This document shows, in pieces, positions 5,984 through 6,357 of a stretch of DNA of 6,357 nt; the first letter of the stretch is position 1; the number at the start of each line of letters is the position of its first letter. This DNA comes from Acidobacteriota bacterium (GTDB taxonomy: Bacteria; Acidobacteriota; Polarisedimenticolia; J045). The stretch spans positions 397,957-404,313 of the forward strand of contig CP070706.1 of the NCBI GenBank assembly GCA_020350085.1. Direction: 5' to 3'. The notes under the pieces are model-generated. The model was not told the origin of the DNA, searched no databases, and saw only the letters and a list, made by a program, of their open reading frames with translations. The translations under genes and the position numbers were made by a program.

Positions 5984-6357
5984 TCTTTCCAAGAGTGGCG
6001 GTGATTTTCGTTTTCGTCAGCGCGTGGGCGTCACCGAGCGTAGCAGCCGATCGTGCGAGCGCGGTGGCGGTGGAAGATGCTGGCTTGCAGGATCTCGCTT
6101 GGCTCGCCGGCCACTGGACTCAGGAGCAGAACGGGCGCACGGTCCACGAGTTGTGGACCGTGCCGACGTCGAATCGGATGCTCGGACTCAACTGGACCAT
6201 CGAGCGGGAACAGAGCATCGGCTTCGAATTCCTACGCATCGAGCGCGGTGAGCAGGGGCAGGTGGCGTACGTCGCGGCGCCCGGCGGCCGATCGGCCACG
6301 ACGTCCTTCGGGCTCGTCGAACGCGGGCCGCGTCGGGTGGCTTTCGAAAACCCCGAT
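5980..6357 (+). CDS. DUF6265-like exported protein, 3'-truncated by window end
   Basis: At least 126 residues, open to the window end. Residues 1-23 are a probable Sec signal peptide: Arg5, hydrophobic stretch VAVIFVFVSAW, then cleavage after SVAA. The mature part starts with DLAWLAGHW (38-46), then ELW (57-59), RMLGLNW (66-72), FEFLRIE (82-88), Y97...AAPGG and ends in FENP (122-125). This pattern is typical of DUF6265 domain proteins, secreted beta-rich proteins of unknown function. The ATG overlaps the protease stop (ATGA, 5980-5983), and GAGAGG (5965-5970) gives a 9-nt spacing. It is thus co-translated with the hydrogenase operon, although no functional link is known; it could instead be a neighbour that was appended by chance. 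Family recognition is from memory of the motif, without a search. Confidence 0.75.
   Translation, partial: MIFPRVAVIFVFVSAWASPSVAADRASAVAVEDAGLQDLAWLAGHWTQEQNGRTVHELWTVPTSNRMLGLNWTIEREQSIGFEFLRIERGEQGQVAYVAAPGGRSATTSFGLVERGPRRVAFENPD

Noticed and set aside
5712..6251. 179-codon plus-strand frame across the protease/DUF6265 junction
   Set aside because: It is out of frame with both real genes and low-complexity Arg/Ser-rich; the DUF6265-like frame from 5980 is the real one.

Overview
The window is high-GC bacterial DNA carrying a complete structural gene set for a cytoplasmic group 3b [NiFe]-hydrogenase (the NADP-linked 'sulfhydrogenase' type). All confident genes are on the + strand. Codon use is strongly G/C-ending, and the long open frames on the opposite strand are shadows of it. 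Taxonomy cannot be fixed from this piece. GC content, a bacterial-type group 3b operon and the repeat style suit an uncultured or environmental proteobacterium-like lineage (Myxococcota, Desulfobacterota or Binatota-like); this is a guess.

Layout. Positions 1-198 hold two direct copies, 113 bp apart, of an ~85-bp element made of two perfect palindromes. Base differences between the copies in the second palindrome are compensated on the opposite arm. Positions 282-818 encode a small Rossmann-fold protein of the SLOG/LOG superfamily (TIGR00725-like). A 113-bp gap (819-931) with a small hairpin and AT-rich promoter-like sequence separates it from the hydrogenase operon.

The operon reads: hydB (iron-sulfur electron-transfer subunit), a stand-alone cyclic-nucleotide-binding-fold protein, hydG (FAD/NAD(P)/[2Fe-2S] diaphorase subunit), hydD (small subunit with twelve Cys placed for three [4Fe-4S] clusters), hydA (NiFe large subunit), a HycI-type maturation protease, and a DUF6265-like exported protein cut off by the window end. 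Gaps are 6 bp, 12 bp and 1 bp, then come overlaps of 17, 8 and 4 bp, so one transcript with translational coupling is likely.

How they work together (family knowledge plus visible motifs): electrons pass between NAD(P)H and the NiFe site through HydG (FAD, then [2Fe-2S]), HydB (two [4Fe-4S]) and HydD (three [4Fe-4S]) to HydA, allowing H2 evolution or uptake and, in characterised relatives, some reduction of sulfur or polysulfide. The protease should trim the HydA C-terminus after nickel insertion. The hyp genes for the Fe(CN)2CO centre are not in the window.

The least explained items are the covarying palindromic repeat pair, the cyclic-nucleotide-fold protein that lacks the canonical ribose-contacting Glu and any DNA-binding domain, and the secreted DUF6265-like gene coupled to a cytoplasmic hydrogenase operon.
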